Source of the DNA: an uncultured Oscillospiraceae bacterium
GTDB lineage: Bacteria > Bacillota > Clostridia > Oscillospirales > Ruminococcaceae
Direction: 5' to 3'
NCBI GenBank assembly: GCA_910589145.1
Contig: CAJUSD010000034.1
Span: forward strand, 914-35,638
DNA length: 34,725 nucleotides
This document shows, in pieces, positions 1 through 7,049 of this stretch. The translations under genes were made by a program, and so were the position numbers. How positions within the stretch are numbered: the first letter of the stretch is position 1; each line of letters starts with the position of its first letter. Under the pieces are notes generated by a model. The model searched no databases, was not told where the DNA came from, and saw only the letters and a list, made by a program, of their open reading frames with translations.

Positions 1-504
1 AATTAAGATATTTCCATCCCAATCTATATATGTAAAACCGGATATTAAAATTTCATCTCCAGCCTTCCAAAAAGATCCAGGTTTATCATTACGTTCTTCA
101 AACGGAGGACTATCTGGGAAAAGATAAAATCCCTCATTCCCAACACAAATTCCTCCGTCCAGTGAGAGATTTTCAGGAAGTGGGATATGTTTTTCCAACT
201 GATTATCTGTATTGTATAAATCAAGTCCATCATTGCTGATACATACAAAATATTTCCCGTTAGGTGTCCAGGAAGAATACAGGTTCCATTCATATGGGTG
301 CATCAATTCTTTCGGCTTGCTGTCCTGAGAAGATGCAGTTGATTCTATTGAATTGATTTGTGAAGACTTTATCCCTTCTGATATCATAGGCTCCAATTCC
401 AACTGCATACTTCCACTTTTCGATACAGCCTCAGGGTCACGGGTACAGGCGGTAAGAATACTTAGAATTAGGATTATTACAATCAAGATAAATTTTTTTC
501 TCAT
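1..504 (-). CDS. Partial lipoprotein (C-terminus beyond window edge)
   Basis: This gene reads leftward and runs off the left edge of the window, so only the first 168 residues are visible. It starts at ATG 504-502 with a GGAGG ribosome site about 7 bases upstream. The N-terminus is a lipoprotein signal: basic MRKK, a hydrophobic stretch, then the lipobox LTAC with the lipidated Cys near residue 20. A Ser-rich linker follows, then a part with short WTPNGKYF- and DGLDLY-like segments that resemble a beta-propeller blade. It is probably anchored on the outer face of the membrane. The style (lipobox, Ser-rich linker, propeller-like body, high AT) resembles the lipoproteins at 31.4-34.7 kb. I cannot assign a function. 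Confidence 0.8.
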   Translation of the reverse strand, partial: MRKKFILIVIILILSILTACTRDPEAVSKSGSMQLELEPMISEGIKSSQINSIESTASSQDSKPKELMHPYEWNLYSSWTPNGKYFVCISNDGLDLYNTDNQLEKHIPLPENLSLDGGICVGNEGFYLFPDSPPFEERNDKPGSFWKAGDEILISGFTYIDWDGNILI

Positions 505-532
505 TTTTCCCTCCTAGAATATCACTAAAACA

Positions 533-576
533 AGTGGCAGTAGGTAATACTCAATTGAAGACTACCTACTGCTACT
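533..576 (-). terminator. Stem-loop between the M23 gene and the lipoprotein gene
   Basis: Arms at 533-546 and 563-576 pair over 14 positions with one mismatch, with a 16-base loop. Read leftward, the stem is followed by the T-rich TTGTTTTAG. It can terminate the M23 transcript ending at 589. It also lies directly at the 5' end of any transcript from the promoter at 577-606, so it may instead be a leader stem-loop of the lipoprotein mRNA. Confidence 0.5.
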
Positions 577-606
577 ATTATACCACTGTTATATTACATT
601 AAACAA
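577..606 (-). promoter_or_regulatory. Promoter candidate for the lipoprotein gene
   Basis: On the minus strand: TTGTTT, 18-base spacer, TATAAT, with a TGG extension before the -10 box. It overlaps the last codons of the upstream M23 gene. The expected transcript would begin near 570, inside the stem-loop. Confidence 0.45.
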
Positions 607-1644
607 GTCAAATGCTCCGAAGTATTCTGGATATTTACTCTGAACATACACTGTGGAGTTAACTGGGGAATGAGGTTTCATTTCATCATCAAATACCGAT
701 TGGACTTCGATATGTAGATGTGATGGAATGGAGATTGAAGATACATTAGATACCTCACCAAGACAGGTATCTGTATCAACATCCTCTGGAAGACCTTCTT
801 TAACCTTCATATGCAAATACCAGAAGATAAAAGATCCATGCGGAAAAGTATGCCTTATTCCAATAGCACCATCGCTGGGACTGTATCCAACAATTGTTCC
901 TTTGGTATATGGGTATACACTTCCTGAAAAGTTTAAATCAACTCCTAAATGGTAATAACCATTTAGATAGCCCTGCTTACAGGCTATTGCCCCTGGAAGA
1001 TTATACAAACATTGTTTATCCAGTAGTTTGGCCTCTGGATTATTCCTGTTTCCGCTCACAGCACGATATAATTTTGCTACTGTCTCTCTTATATCGTAAG
1101 CTTGGTCATCAAAGTTACCATCCCGCCAACCAGTACAGCCAGAGAAATACTCTATATTACCGTCATAGGCGTTAACATTGGGCATATTTGTAACTCGAAT
1201 GATTCTTTCAAAAATCCATTCCTGAGCCCTAGTGTCTGCTTGAGGAGATTTCCAGGTGCAAGTTCCAATCCCTGTGGAACTGCTAGTTGTAAGATATAAG
1301 TTTTTCCTAGTCAGTTTAATCCGATAGATGCCTTCATACTCAGAGACAGTTTCAAGAGTAATCAATTGATTATCATCATCATTATCATCATAGATATCCG
1401 CATAGTTGGCGCTAGTGTCTAAACGATCCAGACACTTAGTATTTCGATATTTACTATCCTGTGCCTCTGTATACAAACGGTTCTTGTTGTAGTACCAGAT
1501 CTGCTCACGGGTTCCATCTGGTATCGTTGTATAAATCCTTGTCCCATTAGTGACCTTGCCGCTGTCCAGGTTCAGAACGTGCTTGCGGCTGCCTGTTTTG
1601 TTATAGCAGCTATGGATGCGATAATCACCAGTAGTAAGTGCCAT
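589..1644 (-). CDS. Ricin-type lectin / M23 metallopeptidase protein
   Basis: A 351-residue protein. The N-terminal half (about residues 5-155) has beta-trefoil features: repeated short beta segments and the QxW-like motifs EQIWYY and AQEWIF, typical of ricin-type carbohydrate-binding domains. The C-terminal part carries the M23/LytM zinc peptidase signature: HLGVD (first His and Asp), an inner LH in FWYLHMK, and the HLH pair in SHLHIEV. All metal and catalytic positions appear intact, so peptidoglycan peptide cleavage is likely. The start is the ATG at 1644, because an AGGAGA site sits 8 bases upstream; an in-frame ATG at 1668 lacks one. No signal peptide or membrane segment is visible, which is unusual for a wall hydrolase. 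It has its own promoter and a long leader. Confidence 0.85.
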   Translation of the reverse strand: MALTTGDYRIHSCYNKTGSRKHVLNLDSGKVTNGTRIYTTIPDGTREQIWYYNKNRLYTEAQDSKYRNTKCLDRLDTSANYADIYDDNDDDNQLITLETVSEYEGIYRIKLTRKNLYLTTSSSTGIGTCTWKSPQADTRAQEWIFERIIRVTNMPNVNAYDGNIEYFSGCTGWRDGNFDDQAYDIRETVAKLYRAVSGNRNNPEAKLLDKQCLYNLPGAIACKQGYLNGYYHLGVDLNFSGSVYPYTKGTIVGYSPSDGAIGIRHTFPHGSFIFWYLHMKVKEGLPEDVDTDTCLGEVSNVSSISIPSHLHIEVQSVFDDEMKPHSPVNSTVYVQSKYPEYFGAFDLFNVI

Positions 1645-1717
1645 AAAAATCAATCTCCTTTTTTCCAACTATTTTTTGTTTTCAAAACCCTCTATCGCGA
1701 ATGGAAGGTTTTCCTTA

Positions 1718-1746
1718 TGGCTGGCTTTTATCTTTTTTACCAGCCA
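1718..1746 (-). other. Leader hairpin upstream of the M23 gene
   Basis: TGGCTGG at 1718-1724 and CCAGCCA at 1740-1746 form a perfect 7-bp stem with a 15-base AT-rich loop. It lies within the approximately 137-base untranslated leader between the promoter at 1788-1816 and the ATG at 1644. Another short stem (CACCG/CGGTG) lies just upstream in the transcript. I recognise no known riboswitch. Confidence 0.4.
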
Positions 1747-1787
1747 CACCGAAGTTCTCACCGGTGCCTGTCCCTTGGTGCAGTTAT

Positions 1788-1844
1788 ATAATATCACGTA
1801 TTGAGAATTATGTCAACCTCTTTTTGAGAATTTAATAGAGAATT
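1788..1844 (-). promoter_or_regulatory. Promoter with three GAGAATT repeats
   Basis: Minus strand TTGACA (1811-1816), 17-base spacer, TATTAT (1788-1793) with a TGA extension: a near-consensus vegetative promoter for the M23 gene. The heptamer GAGAATT (plus-strand reading) occurs at 1803-1809 inside the spacer and at 1826-1832 and 1838-1844 just upstream of the -35 box. This is the layout expected for a repressor site. Confidence 0.6.
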
Positions 1845-1874
1845 TTTAATATAGCTGTTTTTTTTACATAAAAA

Positions 1875-1917
1875 AGAGTATACAGCATAAGAACATAAGT
1901 TTTATGCTGTATACTCT
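1875..1917 (-). terminator. Perfect 16-bp inverted repeat with T-tract on the minus strand
   Basis: Arms AGAGTATACAGCATAA (1875-1890) and its exact complement (1902-1917) enclose an 11-base loop. On the minus strand the stem runs directly into TTTTTATG. It has the form of an intrinsic terminator for leftward transcription, yet no leftward gene lies between it and 2080. It may be a leftover of a lost gene or part of a mobile remnant. Confidence 0.55.
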
Positions 1918-1978
1918 GGAACATTTAGAAAATAAAATAAAACTTCCCATCTGTAAAACACGAAAATGTCAATACTAA

Positions 1979-2062
1979 GAGCCTATCCCAAAATGATCTG
2001 ACCCCATACTGCTTAAAAATTGCAAGGGACAGATCATATATGTTATAATTGATATAGGGCTT
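1979..2062. mobile_element. MITE-like element, copy A (diverged)
   Basis: It begins with GAGCCTATCCCAAAAT after TAA and ends with a diverged inverted copy near AGGGCTT. Inner arms TGATCTGACCC and GGGACAGATCA pair. The left 30 bases match, inverted, the right end of the element at 2668-2757. The GAGCCT ends recall inverted repeats of IS5/IS427-type insertion sequences, but no transposase is present. Confidence 0.55.
2020..2049 (+). promoter_or_regulatory. Promoter for the CBM9-like gene inside the MITE-like element
   Basis: TTGCAA (2020-2025), 18-base spacer, TATAAT (2044-2049) with the extended -10 base pair TG at 2041-2042. Both boxes lie inside the inverted-repeat element, so the element appears to supply the promoter of the gene at 2090. 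Confidence 0.55.
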
Positions 2063-2089
2063 ATAGTTTTAATAAAGGACGTGGTGAAA

Positions 2090-2662
2090 ATGGGATTTAA
2101 AATTTCAGTAATACCGGATCATCCAATATACGACAGCCTTCCAGCCGTAAAAATAGGCAGCTACCAGAATCCTGTGCCGGAGGATTACCGCCCGTTTGCC
2201 CAGGGGAGGCTGGCCTTTGGGCAGGAAGGTTTTTATCTTCAGCTCATTGCCTTTGAAGTAACAGTATCCCCCTTCAGCCGGCTCCGTGCGGAGTTTTCGG
2301 CGGACGGGAAAAAATACTTTTCCCTGCTGATAAAGGAATCAGGTCTGGATGAATTCTCTGTCTGGGAAAAAGGGGAGCTTTTATGGCGGGACGACGAAGC
2401 AGCAGAAACAGTCCCCATACATGGGGAGGACTTGCAGGGGGAGTATTGGGGCGGACAAGCTTTGATCCCTTATGAAACCCTTTTGCGGATCTGGCCGGAT
2501 TTCACCTTTGAAGCCGGGAAAACCATCCGCGGGAACCTGTATAAGTACAGCGGCGATCCCAAATGGAAACATTGGGGGAGTTTTTATCCCATCGCCCATT
2601 GGGATCAGGAGAATCCCTTTGGGGAACATGGTTTTGGAAATTTTGAATTGGTATCTTATTAA
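2090..2662 (+). CDS. CBM9-like carbohydrate-binding domain protein
   Basis: A 190-residue single-domain protein. The C-terminal pattern NLYKYSGDPKWKHWGSFYPI, then HWDQENPFGEHGFGNFEL, matches the end of carbohydrate-binding family 9-like (DOMON-type) domains found alone in many Clostridia. The N-terminus has the expected EGFYLQLIAFE strand. There is no signal peptide, so the substrate and location are uncertain. The start is the ATG at 2090, with AAAGGA about 10 bases upstream; GTG codons at 2081 and 2084 are too close to that site. The gene lies exactly between two related MITE-like elements and uses a promoter inside the left one, which suggests it moved with them or that they flank an insertion hotspot. 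Confidence 0.8.
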   Translation: MGFKISVIPDHPIYDSLPAVKIGSYQNPVPEDYRPFAQGRLAFGQEGFYLQLIAFEVTVSPFSRLRAEFSADGKKYFSLLIKESGLDEFSVWEKGELLWRDDEAAETVPIHGEDLQGEYWGGQALIPYETLLRIWPDFTFEAGKTIRGNLYKYSGDPKWKHWGSFYPIAHWDQENPFGEHGFGNFELVSY

Positions 2663-2667
2663 TCTTA

Positions 2668-2757
2668 GAGCCTATCCCAAAATAGACGTGCCCAGACTGC
2701 GTAGACAGATTCTTTGCCAAACTGCAAGATGGGTGCGGATCATTTTGGGACAGGCTT
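2668..2757. mobile_element. MITE-like element, copy B
   Basis: A 90-bp element with terminal inverted repeats GAGCCTATCCCAAAAT (left) and ATTTTGGGACAGGCTT (right, complement agrees at 14 of 16). It is flanked by TTA on the left and TAA on the right. It has no coding capacity. It begins 5 bases after the stop codon of the CBM9-like gene and is related to copy A at 1979-2062. Confidence 0.65.
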
Positions 2758-2783
2758 TAAGACAGAGCAGCATGTAATAAAGA

Positions 2784-2833
2784 AAGGACCGTATCCAAAA
2801 ATGCGTCTTATGCGCATCTGGAGAACGGTCCTT
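2784..2833. terminator. Bidirectional terminator between convergent genes
   Basis: Outer arms AAGGACCGT (2784-2792) and ACGGTCCTT (2825-2833) pair perfectly, with inner ATGCG/CGCAT pairing. T-rich tracts follow on both strands (TTATCTTT rightward, TTTCTTTATT leftward). It lies between the CBM9-like gene (rightward) and the repeat-protein gene (leftward). Confidence 0.65.
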
Positions 2834-3029
2834 ATCTTTGTAAGGCTTACTGCATTTTAACAGCAATCCACTACCAAGGAAGATGTATTCCACAATAGGC
2901 GCAGGCCGTCTGTCTATCGGACGGAAAACGTCACTGTGGGCGTATATAATGCAGAGGGCCAAACACCCAGCCCCCTAAAGTTACAGAGGGTTTCTCATCC
3001 ATGTGGTATGAATGGAAATAAACAAAAAA

Positions 3030-4067
3030 TTACTCACCAATATAAACGGTGACAGGTCTGCGGGTAGCCTCAGCAGCGGCAGCATTGGTTTGATCCAGAA
3101 CAACCCTGGCAGCATTGCGGGCAGCTTCAGCAGCCTCGGCAGCTCTATCAAACTGAATTCTGGCAGCAGTACGGGAAGCCTCAGCTTCAGCAGAAGCTTT
3201 TTCAAACTGGATTCTAGCAGCAGTTTTTGCAGCTTCAGCGGTCGCTTCCGGTTTCTCAAACTGGACTCTTACAGCGGTTCTGGCTACATCTGCAGCAGTT
3301 TCAGGTTTCTCAAACTGAATTCTGGCAGCAGTCCTTGCAGCTTCCTCAGAAGAATCAGGTTTCTCAAACTGAATTCTAGCAGCAGTCCTTGCAGCTTCCT
3401 CAGAAGAATCAGGTTTCTCGAACTGAATTCTGGCGGCAGTCCTTACAGCTTCCTCAGAAGAATCAGGTTTCTCGAACTGAATTCTGGCGGCAGTCCTTAC
3501 AGCTTCCTCAGAAGAATCAGGTTTCTCGAACTGAATTCTGGCGGCAGTCCTTGCAGTTTCCTCAGAAGAATCAGGTTTCTCGAACTGAATTCTGGCAGCA
3601 GTCCTTACAGCTTCCTCAGAAGAATCAGGCTTCTCAAACTGAATTCTGGCGGCAGTTCTAGCAGATTCCTCAGAAGAAGCGGGTTTCTCAAATTGAATTC
3701 TGGCGGCAGTTCTTGAGGCTTCCTCAGAAGAAGCGGATTTCTCGAACTGAATTCTGGCAGCAGTTCTAGCAGCTTCCTCAGAAGAAGCGGGTTTTTCAAA
3801 CTGAATTCTGGCGGCACTCCTCACATCCTCGGCGGCGGAAGCAGGACGTTCAAAGCGGATGGCGGAAGGGGTTTCCGACATACTGGCAGCCGCAGGGCTT
3901 CCTGGAAAATATACAGGGACTGGAATTGCATCATCCTCATAAGAGGAACTTCTGGAAACAGGCAGACGGACAGGTCTTGCTTCCAGAGCAGAGACAGAAA
4001 CTGTCGCGGCGCTGGCCACTAATACAGCAGCCAATGCTAAAGAAAGGAATGATTTTTTTAGACTCAT
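3030..4067 (-). CDS. Secreted protein of fifteen 18-residue repeats
   Basis: A 345-residue protein with a clear Sec signal peptide (MSLKKSF, hydrophobic Ala/Val core, cleavage probable near VSALEA, residue 30). After a short Pro/Ser linker, residues 68-337 are fifteen tandem 18-residue units with consensus ARIQFEKPDSSEEAARTA. The protein ends with PVTVYIGE. Each unit has a beta-like RIQFE stretch, a Pro turn and an Ala/Glu-rich helix-like stretch, which fits a repeating beta-alpha fold. Units 5-10 are nearly identical at DNA level, while the outer units have diverged. There is no sortase motif or membrane anchor, so it is likely released or wall-associated. The start is fixed by an in-frame TAA three codons upstream. 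The function is unknown; I recognise no family. Confidence 0.85.
   Translation of the reverse strand: MSLKKSFLSLALAAVLVASAATVSVSALEARPVRLPVSRSSSYEDDAIPVPVYFPGSPAAASMSETPSAIRFERPASAAEDVRSAARIQFEKPASSEEAARTAARIQFEKSASSEEASRTAARIQFEKPASSEESARTAARIQFEKPDSSEEAVRTAARIQFEKPDSSEETARTAARIQFEKPDSSEEAVRTAARIQFEKPDSSEEAVRTAARIQFEKPDSSEEAARTAARIQFEKPDSSEEAARTAARIQFEKPETAADVARTAVRVQFEKPEATAEAAKTAARIQFEKASAEAEASRTAARIQFDRAAEAAEAARNAARVVLDQTNAAAAEATRRPVTVYIGE
3057..3866 (-). repeat. 54-bp coding tandem repeat array (15 units)
   Basis: Fifteen in-frame 54-base units encode the 18-residue repeats. Units at about 3327-3650 are near-identical, with mostly single-base differences; the flanking units are more degenerate. 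Most units contain the same GAATTC hexamer at the IQF codons. The gradient of similarity from centre to edges fits expansion by recombination or slippage in the middle of the array. Confidence 0.9.
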
Positions 4068-4105
4068 GATTCGTTATGTTTCAGGCAGCAAAACGCCCAA
4101 AACAA
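4064..4105 (-). promoter_or_regulatory. Possible 13-codon leader peptide coupled to the repeat-protein gene
   Basis: The repeat-protein ATG (4067) has no good ribosome site of its own. The strong GGGAGG lies about 45 bases upstream, four bases before a TTG at 4105. From this TTG a 13-codon frame reads MFWAFCCLKHNES and stops with a TGA that overlaps the ATG as ATGA. Translation coupling is a reasonable inference, but unproven. Confidence 0.35.
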
Positions 4106-4145
4106 TACACCTCCCTATAAATCAAATTTTACCACATGAGTACCC

Positions 4146-4180
4146 GTAACCATTTTAACATTTTTGTAACCACTTTACAA
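4146..4180 (-). promoter_or_regulatory. Promoter of the repeat-protein gene with TGGTTAC direct repeats
   Basis: Minus strand TTGTAA (4175-4180), 17-base spacer, TAAAAT (4152-4157) with a TGT extension. The heptamer TGGTTAC occurs twice in the same direction, at 4166-4172 and 4146-4152, exactly 20 bp apart, covering the spacer and the -10 region. This looks like a two-turn operator. Confidence 0.5.
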
Positions 4181-4289
4181 TAAACAATTTCAGAAAAATC
4201 CCTTGGATTTAAAAAAACCTTGTTCCTAAATCTGTACAAAATGGATAAAAATATCTTTTCATACACAGCTTGGGAAAATAAATGAGAAA

Positions 4290-4340
4290 AGCTCCCACCG
4301 TCTGGAAAGAAAAGGGGTTTTCATTTCAGACGGCGGAGCT
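4290..4340 (-). terminator. Terminator of the serine operon
   Basis: Arms at 4290-4304 and 4327-4340 (AGCTCC...CGTCTG with a small bulge) form a GC-rich stem with a 22-base loop. On the minus strand it is followed by TTTTCTCATTTATTTT. It lies 28 bases past the serA stop. Confidence 0.7.
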
Positions 4341-4367
4341 GGTATTTAGTGGCTACAACATGAAATT

Positions 4368-5522
4368 CTAAAAATGCAGTACACGGATAACCCCTTCAAT
4401 TTTCTCCAAAGCTTCAACAATATTCTGGGAAGGAGAGGAACAGTCAATTAATGTGTAAGCATATTCGCCGCGGGACTTATTTGTCATATTTTCAATATTA
4501 ATTTTTTCTTTTGCAAAGACATTTGTAATCTGTGTCAGCATCCCATGAATATTTTTATGGCAGACGCCGAACCTTTCCCCATTGCTGCGGGCCATCGATA
4601 CATCGGGATAGTTGATAGAATTATGGATATTGCCATTTTCCAGAAAATCCATCATCTGGGAAACTGCCATCTTGGCACAATTGTCCTCAGATTCAGGGGT
4701 AGATGCGCCCAGGTGTGGCAGGGCGATAACTCCGGGAACACCTATTAACTCCTGCGCCGGAAAGTCCAATACATAAGATGCCAGTTTTCCTTCTTTCAAA
4801 GCCTCTAAGGCAGCAGTATTGTCTACCAGTTCGCCCCTGGAAAAGTTTATTAGACGGACCCCCTGCTTCATGGAATGGAATGCTTCAGCATTAATCATAT
4901 GCCTTGTAGCAGGCATATAGGGAACGTGGATAGTAATATAATCACAGTTGGCGAAAATATCCTTAATATCCTGGGCTCTGTGAATTGCACGGGAAAGCCT
5001 CCAAGCGGCATCTACAGAGACATATGGATCATAGCCATAAACGTCCATACCCAAAGAAACTGCTGTATTAGCAACCTGAATTCCGATAGCACCCAAACCA
5101 ATTACACCCAGGGTTTTCCCCAAAATTTCCGGGCCTGCAAATTGGGCCTTTCCCTTTTCCACCAGCTTGGGGATATCCGACTGGCCGGACAGAGAGGCCG
5201 CCCATTGGATACCTTCCGCTATCTTACGGCTGCCTAAAAGCAATCCAGCAATGGTCAGTTCTTTTACAGCGTTTGCATTGGCTCCAGGGGTATTGAATAC
5301 CACCACACCTTTTTCCGCGCAGGCTTCTACAGGGATATTGTTTACTCCAACCCCGGCCCTGGCAATCGCCTTAACAGTGGGGGCAAGTTCCATATTGTGC
5401 ATGGCGGCGGAACGTACCAGGATCCCATCTGGGGCTTGCTGATCTTCGCCATAGGTATAGCGGTCTGTCAACAGGGCAAGACCGCAGGGCGAAATGTTAT
5501 TTAGTGTAAGAATTTGGTACAT
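4368..5522 (-). CDS. serA: D-3-phosphoglycerate dehydrogenase
   Basis: Catalyses the first committed step of serine synthesis, oxidising 3-phosphoglycerate to 3-phosphohydroxypyruvate with NAD. The 384-residue protein has the Rossmann signature LGVIGLGAIG, the NFSRGELVD segment with the catalytic Arg, and PHLGAST with the catalytic His. A C-terminal ACT domain (HGMLTQITNVFAKEKINIENM onward) probably senses an amino acid such as serine. The length matches the short clostridial form that lacks the extra intervening domain. The ATG at 5522 is chosen because AGGGAA lies about 8 bases upstream; the in-frame ATG at 5555 has no site. It follows serC by 56 bases in one operon. Confidence 0.95.
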   Translation of the reverse strand: MYQILTLNNISPCGLALLTDRYTYGEDQQAPDGILVRSAAMHNMELAPTVKAIARAGVGVNNIPVEACAEKGVVVFNTPGANANAVKELTIAGLLLGSRKIAEGIQWAASLSGQSDIPKLVEKGKAQFAGPEILGKTLGVIGLGAIGIQVANTAVSLGMDVYGYDPYVSVDAAWRLSRAIHRAQDIKDIFANCDYITIHVPYMPATRHMINAEAFHSMKQGVRLINFSRGELVDNTAALEALKEGKLASYVLDFPAQELIGVPGVIALPHLGASTPESEDNCAKMAVSQMMDFLENGNIHNSINYPDVSMARSNGERFGVCHKNIHGMLTQITNVFAKEKINIENMTNKSRGEYAYTLIDCSSPSQNIVEALEKIEGVIRVLHF

Positions 5523-5578
5523 TGGCTTATTCCCTTTCCCTTTTTTAATCATCATAACAAATAAGTTTTTCTTGAAAA

Positions 5579-6664
5579 TTAACCGTTTTTATGTTCAAAG
5601 TCCTTCATAAATTCTACCAGACGGCGGACGCCTTCCACTGGCATAGCGTTGTATATGGATGCGCGCATTCCGCCTACAGTACGATGGCCTTTTAAATTAA
5701 TAAAGCCATTCGCAGATGCTTCCTTGACAAATTTCGCGTCGAGTTCGTCATTTCCGGTTACAAAGGGAATATTCATCAGAGAACGATCCTTTTTCTCCAC
5801 AGTCCCTTTAAACAGGTTTGACTGATCTAAGAATGTATAAAGAAGGCCTGCCTTTTCCTCATTAATTGCCTTCATGCTGTCCAACCCGCCTATATCGTTT
5901 ATCAACCATTCCAAAACCAGCTTGAAAATATAAATGGCATAGGTAGGGGGCGTATTGTACATAGAACCGTTATCAACATGAATTTGATAATTAAACATAG
6001 TAGGACATGCAGGGCGGGCATTTCCCAGCAAGTCTTCCCGAATGACCACAACCGTTAAACCTGCAGGCCCCATATTCTTTTGGGCTCCGGCGTAAATCAT
6101 ACCAAACCTTGATACATCCAACGGTTCGCTGAGAATACACGAGGACATATCCGCGACTAATGGTACGTTTCCTGTCTGGGGCAGGTCATGAAAACGGGTT
6201 CCATAAATAGTATTGTTATAACAAATATGGAAATAGTCTGCATCCTTTGTGAATACGTTCGCGTCAAGTTCGGGAATATAAGTAAAAATTCTGTCCTTGC
6301 TGGAGGCAACCGCTTTACACTCTCCAAATTTCTGCGCCTCCTGATAGGCTTTGGCTGCCCATTGTCCGGTTATTACAAAATCGGCTTTGCGGGATTTATT
6401 CATAAGGTTCAGGGGGATCATTGCAAATTGAGACGACGCTCCTCCCTGGAGGAACAGTACCTTATAGTTTTTTGGAATGGACAGGATTTGGCGGAAAAGT
6501 TCCTCGCATTTATCAATAATTGCCTGATACTCTTTACTGCGGTGGCTCATTTCCATGACCGATTCGCCTGTGCCCTGGTAATCCAGCATTTCCTGGGCTG
6601 CTGTGGTTAATACCTTTTCCGGCAGCATGGATGGCCCTGCGGAGAAATTGTATACTCTTGACAT
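5579..6664 (-). CDS. serC: Phosphoserine aminotransferase
   Basis: A PLP enzyme that transaminates 3-phosphohydroxypyruvate with glutamate to give O-phosphoserine. The 361-residue length is normal for the family. The N-terminus VYNFSAGPSMLP and the segment FLQGGASSQF are hallmark SerC motifs. The PLP-binding lysine is Lys196 in AGAQKNMGPAG. A G-rich site (GGGGG) lies about 9 bases before the ATG. It is first in the operon serC-serA. No phosphoserine phosphatase gene is visible nearby, so the last step of the pathway must be encoded elsewhere. Confidence 0.97.
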   Translation of the reverse strand: MSRVYNFSAGPSMLPEKVLTTAAQEMLDYQGTGESVMEMSHRSKEYQAIIDKCEELFRQILSIPKNYKVLFLQGGASSQFAMIPLNLMNKSRKADFVITGQWAAKAYQEAQKFGECKAVASSKDRIFTYIPELDANVFTKDADYFHICYNNTIYGTRFHDLPQTGNVPLVADMSSCILSEPLDVSRFGMIYAGAQKNMGPAGLTVVVIREDLLGNARPACPTMFNYQIHVDNGSMYNTPPTYAIYIFKLVLEWLINDIGGLDSMKAINEEKAGLLYTFLDQSNLFKGTVEKKDRSLMNIPFVTGNDELDAKFVKEASANGFINLKGHRTVGGMRASIYNAMPVEGVRRLVEFMKDFEHKNG

Positions 6665-6738
6665 TTTTATTACCCCCAGATAATAATCATAACCGCCTTT
6701 GGAAAATATATGTTGTGCGGTTTGATTTGATAACGTTA

Positions 6739-6767
6739 ATTATAGATTGTATCTTGGTAAAAGTCAA
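6739..6767 (-). promoter_or_regulatory. serC-serA promoter
   Basis: Minus strand TTGACT (6762-6767), 17-base spacer, TATAAT (6739-6744). The expected start near 6732 leaves a leader of about 68 bases before serC. I see no T-box signature in it. Confidence 0.75.
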
Positions 6768-6948
6768 TTGTATTTTGTACGACAACAAATTATTGCATAA
6801 CGGAAAAATTTGTGCAAGTTGTCTACATAAAGATAATAAAAAAGCTAATTTGCGGATATTGCCGCTCACTTAAGACGAACGTAAAAGCCGAATTTCTATT
6901 TTCTGTGGCATTACAGGCTGCTTAGAAACCAATTAAATAAACTTATAT

Positions 6949-6978
6949 TTGCTAAAAAAACACACAAAAATGTATAAC
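6949..6978 (+). promoter_or_regulatory. Promoter candidate for the XRE regulator gene
   Basis: TTGCTA (6949-6954), 18-base spacer, TATAAC (6973-6978). This is a moderate match, placed about 70 bases upstream of the regulator start. Confidence 0.4.
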
Positions 6979-7049
6979 AAAGATGGTGGCACTGCTTAGA
7001 CGAAAAGGCTATAATGAGGCCACAATACATTTTAGGAGGATGCAAAACT

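Noticed and set aside
2834..3029. Protein-like rightward stretch (PSVYRTENVTVGVYNAEGQ) between the terminator and the repeat-protein gene
   Set aside because: It has a stop just upstream, no start and no ribosome site. At most it is a gene scrap, too short to assign.
3012..3716. Long open frames on the plus strand opposite the 54-bp repeats
   Set aside because: They are a by-product of the tandem repeat, whose 54-base period keeps all frames open. The minus frame has the signal peptide and a sensible protein.
3057..3866. CRISPR-like repeat array
   Set aside because: The units are contiguous coding repeats without unique spacers, in frame with a signal peptide.
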